Assembly: GCA_947561715.1 (NCBI GenBank)
Contig: OX387202.1
Span: 10,119,001-10,183,000, forward strand
Source of the DNA: Ascidia mentula
Taxonomy: Eukaryota; Chordata; Ascidiacea; Phlebobranchia; Ascidiidae
Direction: 5' to 3'
Length of the DNA stretch: 64,000 nucleotides
Within the stretch, counting starts at the first letter, position 1; each line of letters opens with the position of its first letter. Shown here piece by piece: positions 20,701-36,100 of the stretch. Under the pieces are notes generated by a model. It was not told the DNA's origin. It did no database searches and saw only the letters and a list, made by a program, of their open reading frames with translations. Position numbers and translations under genes: made by a program.

Positions 20701-23700
20701 AAATTGTAAGTTATAGGGACATGTTTAGCGATGCTCCACAATTAATGCGGTTATATTGGTGTTACACTTATTGCATTATAATACTGGATTTTGATGCCCT
20801 GCGGGTGTAACGACGGACATCGCAAAGCTGGAATCTCCCATACACGAAGCGATTTTATTTGTAACGTCACGGTCGTTCTTTTGTGACGCAACGATGGGCA
20901 ATCCGACACCAATCTATGCGGTGATAATCAGTTGCTTTCCGCTAATGTTCCACTTTTAGCGACAAGCGCAAATGTCAATCATGTCGAGTTTGGGGTGACT
21001 AATTCCATCACCCAGAACTCCTGACTTGATTTTGGACTTTTTCGTGTTGTTAGGAAACATTGTGACGTGGTTAACAGAACAAAATTTAGACATCTGTGTG
21101 TTTTGAGACTTTAAATTTCTCCTACCTTAGATAGAAATAGTTAATTATCGAATGTTTATTGTACTTCTGTGGCTCCCTTATGGTGGAATGTCTACGTGGT
21201 TTCCATTTTGGACAATCTTTGTTCACTACTCACGATTCGAGGTCAATCAACTCGAAAAGCATCATTGTGGTTGTTTTTCAAAATAGTTACTTCTGTCGTT
21301 TTAGTTTCAAAGACATCATTATAATAAATATAGACATTACATAGAAAGCAAAACACAAGTGAATTTACGTGAATCTGTACTTTCTGGAAGTATGGTGATG
21401 TTTTTGGAGTAACGTACTCGTATCTATACTCTTTTCCTATGTTTACCATTTATTTTAAGCCAGTGTGTTACACATGTGGGCCACAGGTAAAAGGCCAAAA
21501 GCATACTGGTGTAAGTACTTTGTTTCAAAGTTGGTTTCCAAAAATAGCGAAACAGTCGCAAGATTTCCTAATATAATTTCGCTTTCAACGAAAGCAACTC
21601 TGACCTCCACATGACCTTTCCAACCTTGCGCAAGTTTTCTCGCAAGACCGGCCGGTCCCAACTTCCATATATGGAAGTGCTGAGCCCGGAAGCTCATCCA
21701 TATTCGTACCGAAGTTTATTCTGCTATTCCCGTATTTCCGCTCTTAATCATGATTCCTGCATCGGAAGTCGCTATCAGGTCGCCATTGGGCCGAAACGAC
21801 GCCCAGATAAACAGCCGTCACAGGCCTACAAGTCTGCCTGCTGCACGCTGGTTGAGATATTTGTGTGACTGCATCGCCCTGGTTTCCTCGCAGCAAACGT
21901 GTTGATGAGCTTGATGACTGGTGTCGCGTGCTGGCTATACTTGGTCGCGTGATTGTGAGGCAATCTGCCAACAGCCCGGCTCTCAAGATTATTCGTTTTT
22001 TGCCTCCAAAGAGCTGCCCAAAAACGTTTCTACAAGTAAATAAAAGCCTACGACCGTTAGATCGTAGTGTCGTTTTTTTTGTTACATATGAACGCCACCG
22101 TAAAGTGCCTGTATATTGTAATCAATCGAAGTTGCATTACAATCCAAATTACATATCACCAGCGTTACCACCACCCTACAGACCAAAAAATAAGCCGCTA
22201 CTTTTTGATAAAAATTTTCAATCACTTTGTCCGATTTTGGAGGCTAGTATTAATTATTACGTTTTATAGACGTGTGGGCGGATCTAAAATCTGTATAACT
22301 GGAACATACATCTGATTCTAAGATAAGACAGGATCGACCCACTGCGAAGGTCTTACCATATATCTCCGGTACCATATATCAATCATAATGCACAGTGACT
22401 TTAAACCTTACCCAGTAGCGTACTTTTAGGATAGAAAATATGGCTTCAATCAGGTCTGCGTTACTACTGCAGCGTATGTTGTTTAAACATTACGTAATGC
22501 ATTTGTGGTGTCACCCCCTGTTGTGAGTAACCGGCCTCTGTTGGCGCCAATATCGCCATACTGTGACTTATCAAGAAGTCGCCCTTGATTTTATTCGAAA
22601 GTATTCAGTTTTCAGTATTGTCACGCGCAAAACATGATGACGTAATGTTTGCGTATGTCGTGTGGAGTTATGCAGCCCAACAACATCCGACAAACATGTC
22701 GGTACTACATGGACGTGCGTAAAGCAGTTGGCTTCGGCGTTTGATATGGCAAAGCTGCATATCATGCAGCGACCAATTACAATTTTGATTTTCTTATCTT
22801 TATATTGCTGCTTTGCCAAGTCCGCCATACCTTGCAACTTGAAGGTGATTTGCACATACATGTCTGATTGTCAAAGCGGCATTATGGTGACAATTTGATC
22901 GAATGCAAAAAAATATGTTTCTGCTGGTGAAATTCCCACTTAATAAGCAATGTCGCTCTGGTATTAAACAAATGTAGACATGGGAATTTTGATTTAAAGA
23001 TGTGTTTTGTGTTTGATTTGTAACATAAACTGTTTGATCTTCACAACTCTCTCTAACCTTCGCAAGAAGTCGTAAGTTTCGCGGAATGCGTCAGACTTAT
23101 AATCTGCTTAAGAATAGTTTGTTTAACACCAAATTTAAGGAAGGAAAAGTATATATAGGCCAATATATTTTATGGAACACAAACAACGTAGGCCTATATA
23201 TAATAAGGAAAAAATATTTGACTGATAATTTAGGAACGAAAGTTGTGTGTTGTTTGTTTGTTGGACAGTCTTCTTCCACTTAGAATACATAATTATGTTA
23301 GTGTTTATAGTATATAGGTTGCAGTGGCTGCAAACCACCACGATCATGACATTGTATTAATATTCAACCAATTGAACATAGGTTTATCCACATTATTACT
23401 ATTTCAACGTCCACGTCCACTTCTGATATGTTCATCTGTGTGTAAACTTATAAAAGTCAGCCAACGCGCACTTGTGGTACCGAAGTTACCACTGTTTGTT
23501 GCGAAATATCTTTTAGGGCGTGAAAAGAGGTCGTTCCAACCGTACTTTCCAAAAGTTCAAATATCGAATTACCTCCAATTAAACACCTTACCTCCCACAT
23601 GTCAAAACATACATTAAGTTGAACACGCCCAGAGCATGTACCGGAGAAACGGTTGCGTGGGCGCAGTTATTCAGGTTTACGTGCGTGATTTACGTCGTCA

Positions 23701-26700
23701 CGCAAAGCATTTAACTACAAGCAAACTAAAAGCACGCGTGCCCGTCCTTGTAAATTGCCGCCTGTAAGTGGGAGATAAGGTCAACGCAAACCTGGTGTCA
23801 CCTCTTGAAATAGTTGAGATCAAGGCGTGCGTGAACGGTTAGGAGAAAGGGATTAAAGCATGGAAGTTGTGGCTTACAGATGTCAAAACTTAAACCAACG
23901 GCAATAAATCCACGGTTGTGGTTTTGGAAAGGTGGAGCGTTCTTGCATCATCGTACTTTAATATTGGCTTCTGAGTTTGTATTTTTTTATGCGACGCTTC
24001 AACAGAAATAACATAACCAAGACATTTACTTTGGAAGTGTATAGATAGGCATTATACGCCCCATAACTACAAAAGACAGCTAGTACTAAATTATTTCAGT
24101 TTACTTGGTTGCTTTAAAAATGTCGGAATGATTTTAAATTTTTTATTTTTGGAAAACTAGCTTCTGTAACAATATAAAACATACTGTATATCCTTACAGA
24201 AGCATAGCATACACGTGCTAAAATGCAAAACGACCACATTCAACGCAAAGTTGTGATAACCTTAAGGATTTTCGGGTCAATTGTCGTCAATTCACAAACG
24301 TTTCCCACTTCCATAATCGGAAGTTAAACTACAAATTCTTTTACCCAAAACGTCACCAGTAACCGCTCCTTTGACGTCACAACTTCTAAAGTGGTTGCGA
24401 TCAGCGGAAAGTCAAATAGTCCCATTCACAATTAATCACGACCCTCAAAATAAGTCGCCAGTGCGACAATTTGTTGCTTTAACCCCTACCGTACATCCAA
24501 GTGTGACAATTAGGCCTGAGTCACGAATCTTGTGCTACGTTAAAACAAAACCGTTTGCAAAACCGTTCATCAAAATCGCAGCCAACTCATAGCTTTATGC
24601 AAAACGAGGAATTGTGAGAAGGTAAAATTTCGCATGTATTCATTCTCCTATTAATAATATACGTGGGTTGATATCAGCAATACTCCGTAATAGTTCAAGT
24701 GGAAAGTGGCATACACCCCCTGATGAGATAGGTTTACTATTTTCATACGCATTTTAAGTATTGCATTACACTCATTAAAAAGGGTCTAGTATTATATCCC
24801 CCTTTACCACTCTTCCAATAAATATCACAGTGTCATTGGCAAGTCGACATGCGAAACGCAAGGTTAACCTTGTTTCACGTCTCTTGTCATAAAACTACTG
24901 AACCCATTTCGTACACCGACAGGACACGACCGAAAATTTCCACCCATTCCAATGCGACCATTTACCTGCGTCAAGCAATTGTTCCTGATGTTGCCACTTG
25001 TAACATAATTCCTCATTCGTGTCTGATTATGACTTTACAACTGTGTTTAGCAGCACGGGTTAGCAGGGCGTTGATGCCCATCACCGTTCAACCGAAACCG
25101 ACCTCATACGAGTTATGATGTGATTGTGACGTCATAGTGTAACGAATTTCACCGCGCTTAGGTTTGATTGTTTGATCGCGTGTAGTGGGACGACAGGGAG
25201 TTGGGTTGTGATGGATTGCTTTGGTGTTTAACATGTAGGTTTGTGTGGGAGAAGGGGTTGCCGCAGTGTACTTTTTAGGGAAAACTCGGGCCTAATTAGG
25301 CGAAGGAACATTTTTTTTTCGCAATGAACTTTCCTCAGAGCTTTAATGTCCTGTATTATCCTTGTAGCCGTCGATCAAATCCAGTATGATAAAGCTGTAT
25401 TTCGGAAAAATAAATAAGATGGAACAGTTGTGATGGTGTAGTGTTGTCGGCTTCGTATTGTCCCAAACACTTTCACTTCTCTCAGTTTTATTATTTTGTT
25501 TATTTGAAACCGAAGAATGCAAAAAAATTCTATTATATAGTTTTCGCAAATGTTCGCGTGCAAAACAAGTTCCTTCATATGACTGATTGCGCAAGTTCGC
25601 CCGAAAGAACTAATCCTTGACAAACACCGAGGGTCCGCATATCCATTGTCCCACCTCCATTAACATAATACCATCCCTTCATCGAAATCCCCACTATTCC
25701 GGACACACGCAAATCACGTGTGAGCAAACCTTCGCGACAGAACTTTCGCAGAACGTCGGGGGGGAAAGTAGTCAACATCGGCGAATTTGGTCCCATTATC
25801 CCGCCGCAATGGCTGCGTAGTGCACCGCAAATATTTTATCATCTTTTTTCCTATCTCGGCAGGGGTGGAGAGGAATGAGATATCTGCATTAGAAATCAAC
25901 CAACGCCACGAAAGTTAAATCTCTTTAAGTTCCATTATTGCCAGTCTCGAGAGCACGCCGTTGTCAATAATGAGTTTACGTACAATGCCATGGGAAACGT
26001 CCTCAAGGACCAGTTCTTCCACTTAAATCACCCTTCCGTGTCAGTAAACTGTTGTAATCCAGCTTTATTGAAACATGATTCGGGCTTGTGGAATTTCTGC
26101 GTTAAATTTAACCCCTAAAGTGGAATGGCATCTCTACGTGAATGAGTCAAGTTATCTAATATTTCCCGTCTTCGTTATCTTCGAAGGCGACATCATTGTG
26201 TAAGTATGGGTTTTTTAGAGACCATCATTGCGTAACTATGACCGTTTTAGAGTTGATCGCAATAACGTCAACAAAAGTGTCTGATGCAAAATATTTTTGT
26301 AAGTGCATTTTTTCTTGTTTTGTCGCTGCTTGTTGTTTCATACCAGTCCACAATTTTCAAATATCTTTACATTGATGTCGTTTGGCACATAAACATTCAG
26401 CAAAACCAATACAAAAAACCTCATTGGGTTTTATTTAGATCGCAGAATTTCAGGCCTTCCGTGTTGCGTCGGCGTTACGTACGCACGAGTTGATATTGAC
26501 GGGTGATGTTTTTAGGCCAAGGATTTTATATAGTAACGTTTTGGTACCATATGATTGACATTAAGTCACGTAGCAAATATAGCCTCATAATTGCTGAAGC
26601 GTTCCTCCGAACTGGAAAAACTTCTAAGTCACCTTTGACCCCAGCGGTGACTAACCAATTATATCTCTTCACGGTTGTGTTTAAAGGTAATAACAACAGG

Positions 26701-28401
26701 TAAGAAAATGTAAGGCTGAGATTGATTCTACGCGGTAGTTGCGTGCCACCAACTCGCCGACGGCGGGGTTAGTCATTGAGATTGATCATCACCGTGTTTT
26801 GTGGCTCCGAAAACGTCAACCACTGTTGGTTTTAACTTTTGCTCACAATTTTATTTTGTTGCCATTTTTACACAACTAAATAAAAAGACAATCATGTGTT
26901 TTGTGCAGGTTTCAAAAAAAATATTAACAGAACTTGTCAGGTTCTTTTACTTTTGCTACAAAAACAAGAAAACTGAGTTTCTAAAAAAATGCGTTTCTGG
27001 CTTTTCAGCACATAATTACAGTCTTAGGTAACATTATATTTACTTTTGTCAAAAAAAAACGCATGTGCGACAATAGCGTTTGCGTGAATGATGTACTTTA
27101 CCAAAAATGTCTTTGCCGGAAAACGTATCAGCGTCAGTGACTAAAACCAAATTTACGCATCGGATTTACGTTCCCTCTTCCTCGGTAGGGGAAAAACATT
27201 TGTTCAGGGTTAACACGACCCGCTGTGTCATGCTGGAGATGAAGTAGATTTCAAGCGATCGATCAACATTCCAAGCATTTTTGTCTCACGTTGCCTCTGA
27301 AACCACTGGCGCGGCCATACCGTCGAATACGCTTAAAAGGGGGCGTGGTACAGTGTCACAGATCATATCTATGTGAAGTTTAGTTTATGTATTCTGGCAG
27401 GCGAAAACTGTACAATTGTCCCCTTTCTGTTTGGCATGAAATCAAGTACAGCAATTTCTTGACTATTGTACTTTCGCCATACTGGTTTGTGTTAAATTAA
27501 CTTTTACGAGCCACACGTTGATCGAAATCAACAAGTCTGTGACTTGAACATTCTGTTTTGTTGACCGGCGCCAAATAACAGTTTCTCCTTCAAATGCTTG
27601 TTATTTATTCCCAGTCATGAGCCCGTTAAACAACTGCGGTGCCGTTTTTTTTTTGTAAAAGTCTGGTCTTAAAACACTTTCGCGTGCGATTTGTGGGAGG
27701 AGCTCGAACTACAAAGGGCGGTAGGACTTTGAATAAAAATCCATTTAGCTCCCGTGTGTTGTGTTCTTTTCAGTCGCTTGTAAGCTTCATAAAACGAATT
27801 GGGTTTTTACATGAATATCCCTGAAACATTTTCGTTTGTTTAGCAGGTTATTAAAGGTGATGTTGTTATGTTAAACTTGCTCACGAACCGAATATTCTTT
27901 TTGAGCTTTTCGCAATGGTGACAATGTTTCCTTTTCAAAGTTTTAGGTAACCATTAACGTGAACAGCGTTTATTGTATTTTTTACTCTCGTTACGAAGTA
28001 AAATGTGCCCAGAAATTTTGTCACGTCAGTAAGATTTCCATACGAAAGAAAGACTTTTCTCTTTACTTAAAAGCATGGTCACGTGGTTTCCTTATCAACA
28101 GTGACGCAAATGACGTCACATGTAAGAAATATCGATGTATGAACACTTACCTGAAAATCGACATTAAACTATTTGTGACGCAGCGGTTTTCCTAGGAACG
28201 TATTTTTACCCACATGTCATTCTTTGTGGCCTGCGTTTGTTTCAAAACTTACAGTTATACCTGTTATCTTGTTTGTACAATCCTCTCATTGTCACACTTA
28301 CTAGGCTATGAGTGAGCGTCTTTTACGCTTTAGTATACAGCGTGTTAAAAATAAATTATTTGATTTTGGAGTATGGTGGTTGCGTACGGTTTGTCAGTAT
28401 T
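17774..28401. other. Intergenic sequence, no gene seen
   Basis: No conserved coding segment or RNA gene recognised. TGACGTCA occurs at 18672, 18858, 20565, 24372, 25127 and 28111. A short inverted repeat built on TATATAGGCC / GGCCTATATA lies at about 23151-23200. Confidence 0.55.
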
Positions 28402-28755
28402 GATTACGCCACTGATTTTCAACCGGTGTTCCGCGGAACACCAGTGCTCCGTGAAAGATCATGAGGTGTTCCGCAAGAAATTTATTAGTTTAACTGATGT
28501 TTCGTGGAACACGGGTCGAAAATCACTCTTTTCATGAAAATAATCATCCACTATCACCTGTTTGAATGTTCTATTGTTGTGAAACAATAAGATTCGTTTT
28601 GTAACAATAAGAATATAATTGCGCGAGCCTGTTGCCGGTTAAGTACAATGCCGCAGTACTTCCAACAATTTGGTGTTCCGCACGATTATTTTGATAAAAA
28701 TAGTGGGTCAGAAAGGTTCCGTGGGTCAGAAAGGTTGAAAAATACTGGATTACGC
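28402..28755. mobile_element. Non-autonomous hAT transposon (28410-28747) with 8 bp target-site duplication
   Basis: Ends CACTGATTTTCAACC (from 28410) and GGTTGAAAAATACTG (to 28747) are imperfect inverted repeats of hAT type, flanked by a perfect 8 bp duplication GATTACGC (28402-28409, 28748-28755). Subterminal GTGTTCCGCGGAACAC-type palindromes (about 28427-28500) recur inside. 338 bp, no transposase. Confidence 0.85.
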
Positions 28756-30074
28756 AACAGTTGTCAAATATTCTTCAAAAGCACAATCTTCAATAGGGGA
28801 ACGAATGAGTTGGCTCTCTTTCTAAAATTAACCTCGGCAGAGTTGAAAAGTTTGCTGACACACCTTCATGCCCTCGGTTAACCATTTACCACAAAGTCAT
28901 CACTTTTAGGCCACATGACAAACCACACATATTGCAGCATTCGCGAAATATTATACTCCGAGACTGCAAAATAGCGTGCCAGAATAGGGTCGCGGCTTAT
29001 CAGTTGTTGTCGCCAACAAGTGGAAGTTCGTTGGCAATCTTATCTCAACCGTGAGAGTGAACTTTGGATTCCGGTTTAGCAGAAAACATCCTCTCGGTTG
29101 TTGTAAGCACTACAGGATGCAGGTATGTGGTGTAATTATGTACGCATGGTGGGTGAATGCACTGCAATACAGAAATATCCGTGCATAACGTGTATATATG
29201 TATGTGTGTGTGTGTTACGGATGTGCACTTGACAGGTAAACGTGCGTTAGAACTTGTGTGTGCTTTGGAATGACGATAAGCATTCTTTCCTGGTGAAGGC
29301 AAACAGAGAAGTGATGATGATGTAATTTTCTGGTGTTGCGCCACCCATTCACACCAGCTGGTGTTGCGCCAACAGGGTTTACGATATTTAATGTTTCATG
29401 AAATTTCTGTTTCCAACACCTGCACAATGAACCTCATTTTAAGATTTTGTGTACTGAGCTGCTGAAAATTTCGGTTTCTAGGCGATAAATGCAGTCTGTG
29501 CAACTCCGGACTTTCAATGTTGCGTCGTTTGGACGTTACTAAGATTCATATACAAGTGTGAAATAACGATTCAGTTTTTTGCTTTCAATGGGAGATTTCC
29601 ACATTTCTTTTGCTTGTAGATATCAGCACATTTAGAATCCATACCTTAGTCTTGTAAGTAGCACAGTATACCAAATCAATATGTGCAAGTTTTAACTTCT
29701 TGCAACGAGACAATTCCCACAGAAATGACTGAGCGAATTCTCACGTTTCGCGAAAGCAATTTTTCCGCTTCTGTACCTTATCTCACGTCTTATCTGAGCA
29801 AACGCATTACACTGAAAAACACTTGGGATGAATATAACTTTCAGACTTTGGCCCTGAGAGGGGTTCAAATCGAAAATTCGAATGATAAAAAAGTAATCAT
29901 AGGCCCTTGACGTTTATCGTACAAACGGCGAAAGTTGTGTTGTGATGGTTGGGTTGCAAACTGTGCATTGTGGGATACAGTCAATAATTAATTTGGAGAA
30001 AATGTATTTGTTTAAAGTGCACCTTTCTTGATCGTCTAGTACAACTGGTGCCCAGCAGGTAAACTTTGGAAATG

Positions 30075-30145
30075 ATATACGTCCATGGCTGTGTGACATA
30101 TCTCCCAAGAAACGTGCATATTCAATATACGTCCATGGCTGTGTG
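30075..30145. repeat. Direct repeat, 21 bp unit, two copies 50 bp apart
   Basis: The 21 bp block beginning ATATACGTCCATGG occurs identically at 30075-30095 and 30125-30145. Origin unknown. Confidence 0.9.
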
Positions 30146-33100
30146 TCACGTATTTGAGATTTACAATGTTTCGATGGAAGGTTAAGTGCTTCATATGTTG
30201 TTTTAAGGTCTTGATGCTCTGGGCGAGCCGCTTGCTTGGCAAACCGCCAATATACTTGACACAATGACCCATTATATGTCACTGAAAAAACATACCGGTA
30301 AAACTTATTTCTTTAATTTGGAAAGAGTTTTCGCTGGAGATGCTGGACAAGTTTGTTACAATAGCCTGCAACACAATGTGAGAAACGAGTTGTGGTTGCT
30401 GAAAAAGGCTAACATGTTTATATTTTTCGTAAGTGTGCGGTATAGGATCCATCAAACTTTATCCGAAACTTCAGTAAAAGACAAGAAAACAAAATACAAC
30501 ACAACAGGAGAACTTTGCAGCCATGGAGTGTATGTATGGAGTATACAGCATCAAGAGTGTGAACTGTGTGGATGTTGCAGAGCAGTACGCTTACACGCGG
30601 TGGCTTTTAAACACGCATATTCATGCATGTTTCCACCAATCGCTCTACATTGCAATAACACGACGTTCTGCAAAGTATTCCACATTCAAAATCGCACTTA
30701 CAAAGCAAAGTTCGGTATTAATGTACAGAAGTCGTATACTTTTGAACGATTCGTTGTGAATGGTTTACAGCTCTGTGCGGACTGATTCATGCTTTCGAAT
30801 GACGATCCGCCCCCTTTCGCTTCCAAACGATCATTAAACTGGCGTCTCGTCCGTGTCTGGCCACGTGGGCGGTCGCACTTCACGGGTTTGAGAGGTCGTA
30901 ATATTCACCCCTCTAATGCTGGTTGTGTATCGACTGGAAATTTAAAAAACAGATTTAGTCACGGCGCTTACATCTGTTTAAAGTGATTCGTCAGCGGCTG
31001 TGATGTTTTTTAGTTTTTAACGATGACAACTCATTCAGTGTTTTTTTCTGCAACGCACTTCTGTTTTCAGGCCAAATACCCCCAACAATGAAATTCGTTG
31101 TAATAACGAGCACTTGAAATGTCATCTTTTGCAATCTTGTTCAAAAATTATGTTGAAATTAGGGGTGTTGTTACTCGCAACCATGTTCCAGACGATTTCC
31201 GTTTTATGGCAAGGCAATTACTGTTAACATTTCACAGCTTAAGTAGCACGTGTCGACATTTACGTTAGAAATGCGTCTGTTCGTATACGTAATGCCAAAC
31301 AGTGAGTAACACACAGCCTATAGTCACACGCACAATGTGAGTTTACAATAACTCCGCTGTATAATTACGGCTTTGTCTTCGGAACAGCCTACCGACATTA
31401 CCGCAAATGGCAGAAGCGCGTCGCGTGTTTGTAAATTTCCAGCCCAAGACACAGAGCAAACTTGTAAACGTGATTTTTCGCCGATTCGGTTTATTCTCCA
31501 CGGTGGGGTGCAAAGTTTAAGTGGCGGTTCTTAATGATGCCCACGCGCCTTGTCTCGACACAGGTCCTTTTTTCTGCAGGTGCCTCAAAGTGTTCTTCGA
31601 ATCATGGCGGACGTCGTAAAATTTACAATGAGTCGTTTTTGGTGATTAGGTTTAACTGAGGATATTTAAACCACAACTAAGGGAGTTACACGCAGCTGTG
31701 TTGTTCTTACATTTCACGCCCGTATTCATTACAACTTGTTAAATACAACTTTGTATGTATTTGTAGCAATGATTGTCCACCGTATACATGTTACACTGGG
31801 CCTTTGTGCGTGTATTAAATTTCGTGCGGCATGATACTAGCACAATTAAAACAAAAAGTCAAGCCCTTACCCTGTATCGCGTTTCAGATCATTCGTTAAA
31901 GGGTTAACCGAAGCGCTATAACACGTGGAAATGGCTCACATGATGTTATGTACGCTGTAGTAATGACCATTGATCCTAAACCACTTGCTAAAATCCCTTA
32001 TCTAATCCGTGCCAATCGAGTTCGAGTAATCGGTTTGCATCCTGTTAAGATAAAGTGCTCATCCAATATTGGGCTATTTGATCGCAGTCAAAGGGGTAAC
32101 TTGTCGCCAATTGAATAGCAATTTAACTTCGGGACGAAATGAGAAAAGGAACATATAGCACCCTTAAGCACTTCCAGTCTCTTGAGTTACCGCCTAATGT
32201 ATGTGAACTTTTGTCTAAAACTTTGTTTGAGAGTTGGAAATGATGGCTACTTGTATATCGCCACGTTTTGCTTCGGTGTTTAGAGCAATGTGAAAACAAT
32301 ACGCATGGTTTGTAGAGTCAGTGAGATATATTTTGCGATGCGCTTAATAAATTCTTAATATCGTTGACTACGGCTGGACAAATGTGGGAGTTTTTGAGCA
32401 GAACAACGTTAATTATGAAGCGTTGCGTTTGGCAAATAGTTTGCAATTGCAGTACAAAGTATCAGTGGATTACACGAGTATCAAAGTTTCACTAAATCGT
32501 GTTAATTATTCGGTCATTATTTTTGGGGGAATTTTGTTTGAAGGCGATTTTGCGGATATTCTGCTTTTGTTTATAGCTTCTAAAAATCGCCTGGAATTCA
32601 CGCAAGGCACCATCGAGTCTCACTACACCAAAACTGATCGCATTCTTGTTCCGTTAGTGGATGAAAAATCGATTTTACTGTTGCGACTTGCTCGTAAAAC
32701 GTGACGATACAATAAAAACAGCCCAACCATCGCGTGCGAAGCAACTTTCTGAGTTTCATAATCTTTTCAATATTACTCCCAACTTTCAAACAGCAGCAAT
32801 TGTTTCTGGTGTTATTGCCACTGTAAAGTTCCCAGGCACGCAATTTAAGACCAACGCTGAGGTGGAAATCCGAACCGAGACTTCCTAGTAAGACATACGA
32901 TGTTTGTGTCGTTAAATGAAGCCACCCTGGTCCGCACGCGAACAACTTTTCCGCAAAACAACTAAGATCAGATCTATATTTCACGTTAAAATCAATGCTT
33001 GGGACAAGCGTTTGGTCAATAGTTAATGCTGAGTTTATACACTTATAATCAGAAAAATCTTTTTTTATTGTCGGGTATAAAGTTTTAAACACCTTGATAT

Positions 33101-36100
33101 TTAAAGTGTCAAGATTTGCCAAACCCATTGCCATTGTCCCGCGGGTAGGTACTGCAAATTTCACGCGGCATATTATCAGAGTTATATTGTTGTTGGACTA
33201 GGGTACACAGGGTTCACTTTTCAGTAGTTGGAATTTGGAGCTCGTGACAGCTGTTGCCAAAGCCTATACTTCGTCAATGACTTCCGCTGCGTGTTTGCGT
33301 TAGGCCTGTTTCACAAAGTTTGCCCTTGCTGAAGTTAACAGGGTGTTCATTGTCCAATGCATAATAAACATAATGCACTGGAATTTCTGCGACACAATGC
33401 CAAGTATTGTGGCCGAATGTGTAGCCACTTATCAACCGAAATCGGACTTTAACACACAGCTCGCTTGTGCTCTCTCAAACATGGCAATGCCTAATTCACT
33501 GCACAAATATGCAGCTCTTACGCCAGAATGATATCAGCTGTGTAACCATTCCATGTATTTCGGTTTGAGGCATTTAGAAGAATTCCTGCGGCCCGTAGGA
33601 ATTTTCGCCCACTTGTTTATATTCGAGACAGGCCGTCTGAGCACCGAGGATTGATTAGTTTTGCGTTGTATTTTTGCCTTGCAGGAAGTCACGCGCGAAT
33701 TTGGGCGGAAATTTTCCAACAAAGGATTTTCTCTTAATTAAGGTTGTCCCCATTTAATTTTGTGCAAATATTTCAATATTTGCGATCAGCTTAGTTGTAC
33801 AAATTGCACTTACGGCTCGATCCTAAACCAACATCTTCGCTTACCCGTTTGCTGACATTACTGACGTGTTAAGAGCCATTGGATGTCGGCCATCCATTGG
33901 TAGTGTACTCTGCTCCCACAGTGTATATTCAGCTGAAGGGTCTTGAAGGACGAAAGGCCTGTTTGTGAAGCATGAAGGCATTAATACTCACAAAAGTCGT
34001 CCTCTTGTACTACTGGGTTTGCGTGACTGATGGCTTGACGAATTGTTGACCATTCAATGACAATAAGTTTCGTTTTGCACTATAACATGTTCCACAAATT
34101 ATTTTTGTTTTTTTGTGTAAATTATGTGAGTAATTGCATGTAAAGCTGATTTGTCATGATCTTTTATGGGTGATTGATGCGATTGTTTCATTAAAAGTGA
34201 CGTTGGCCCCAATGCATAGATACTGAAAAGCCGCAGAAATTACGATACATTTCGCCGTAAGTTTGTTTTTAAATTCACAGCATCCTTTGTACATCTTGGC
34301 CTCAAGTAAACCTTCCTGGTGATTTTACCGCACATAGCTCAAACCACTCTACCGCATTCCAACCCATTTTGATCAGTTGCAACTTGGATTGCCGCTTGTC
34401 GCCGCGTGATGGTTTTGACGTCAAAAACCTGTTTAATTGGCCACTTGGAAACTCATTCAACCACAGATAGGACGAGAGGACAAGAGGTGGGATTTTCGAG
34501 TTCTAATTAATTGCCAAGTTCGAGGGCTCTCAAAGCTCAGAAAGGAGTTTGGAGGAGTGGGTGAAGTTACGATGAATGTGGATGAAGTTAAACAGGCGAT
34601 TTGTTTGAGCTGAGATAACATTTGTTTTGTCTCAATGTTGTTTTTTAAGCAGTGTCGGCCTTACTTAGTTGTAAATATCGGATGTCTTGCATTTTCAATG
34701 TGGTTTGCATTTATTCCTGCGACAATGCTGGGAGTCAAAGAATTTCGCAATCGCTGGAAGTCTGTTATCCCACGGCTTTCCAAACCGGGTGTCTGTGGGG
34801 GGCGACGAGCTATGTGAGTCACAAAGAGTCCATCAATGTAACACACAACACGTATTTAACTGAAAACTATTTCGCAAATACGCACCCAAACACGTGTATT
34901 TAGCCAGCAGTGCTGATTCAATGGTTATCGACATTAGTACATTACTACTAAGTTCTGCAAGTTTTTATTCGTTTCATTAAAATTATGATTTGTATTTCAA
35001 TAAAATATCCAACAATTACACATGGTCACTGAAAATTTTAATCAAACGAAAGGGTCGCGAGCGAACAGGTTTGGGGGAGACCAGTGATTTCCACACATTA
35101 ATTGCAATTGATATATTTGGCATTTTAGTCAAATGCACTGCAAGGAGAAATAAGCTCGATCGCGTAGCAGCCCCGACACGGACCAACAAATTCTGCGGTG
35201 CTTTTCAAGCACGGCTGCTAATCCCGCCGGATTGAGGTGAACAGAACCTTGCCAGCGCGCGATAGAAAAACGCGTGAAGAGCATTTCACGCTCGACTGCT
35301 TCTCTGAAAAAGAAAAAGGCAAAGGGAAATTTTGTTGAGGATTAAGAGAATAAGAAGTAGTCGTCGGTGTTCTGATATTGTGGAGACAGGTTAGCAAACG
35401 TATTGCTGCTGGGAGACGTTCTGGTTTGTTATTAGTTAATTGTGAAACTTGTTTGACTCTCCATGACGCCCCATGTGGTGGCTGTTGACGACAGAAGGTC
35501 CCTGGAATTTCATTTTTTCCTCTATTTTCTTACCATGATTGATTGACTTTTTGGAGAAAAATCCTCCCATTTTGGTATATAAAGCCAGCAACGACTGATT
35601 GTAACTTATATTGAGTTGAGCAGAGCCTCACGTATGTAGCATTGCTCCTAAAATACTAAGGGTAAAATTGAGCGATGCCACCGCGCACAAGTTTAGTCAA
35701 CCAGTTGGCGAAGTTAGTGTATTGTTCTGTGGGTTACCTTCGCTGCTGTATCTGCGTATTTACTTTGCGTTGAGGCGATGGATTTTGTGCATAATTCTTA
35801 CCATTGGCGCTAACACAGTGCTGGGAAAGCAGCCGTTTCAGTTTGTTTTGCGAATGCGATGTGTGTGGAAACCTGTACAACACCTGGTTACTGATAGTTG
35901 TATTCAGTTTCAGCTTATCTAACAAAGTACGTGGGCGTATAGTGCAAAACCAAGACACTTACTTTAACCAGACGCCGAATCTCGGTCAGACAGGAACTCA
36001 GGTAAATCAGTATGTCGCGCTGTTCGCTGCCGTGTCTCGTTTCGTGTTGACACTCGTTCTTAAAACCACTGTTCACTGTATTTGTGCTTTGAATAGGCTC

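Noticed and set aside
24721-24760. CTGATGAGATAGG, hammerhead-like start
   Set aside because: No GAAA follows at a suitable distance and helix I and II cannot be formed.
30264-30785. 173-codon plus-strand ORF
   Set aside because: No domain recognised, overlaps another long frame, chance-like residue use.
32384-32704. 106-codon plus ORF that reads somewhat protein-like
   Set aside because: No recognisable product, no partner exon, and an overlapping antisense ORF of similar quality.
32598-33164. 188-codon minus-strand ORF in the desert
   Set aside because: No recognisable domain, odd composition with Cys/Trp clusters, no splice context; this length is expected by chance somewhere in 64 kb.
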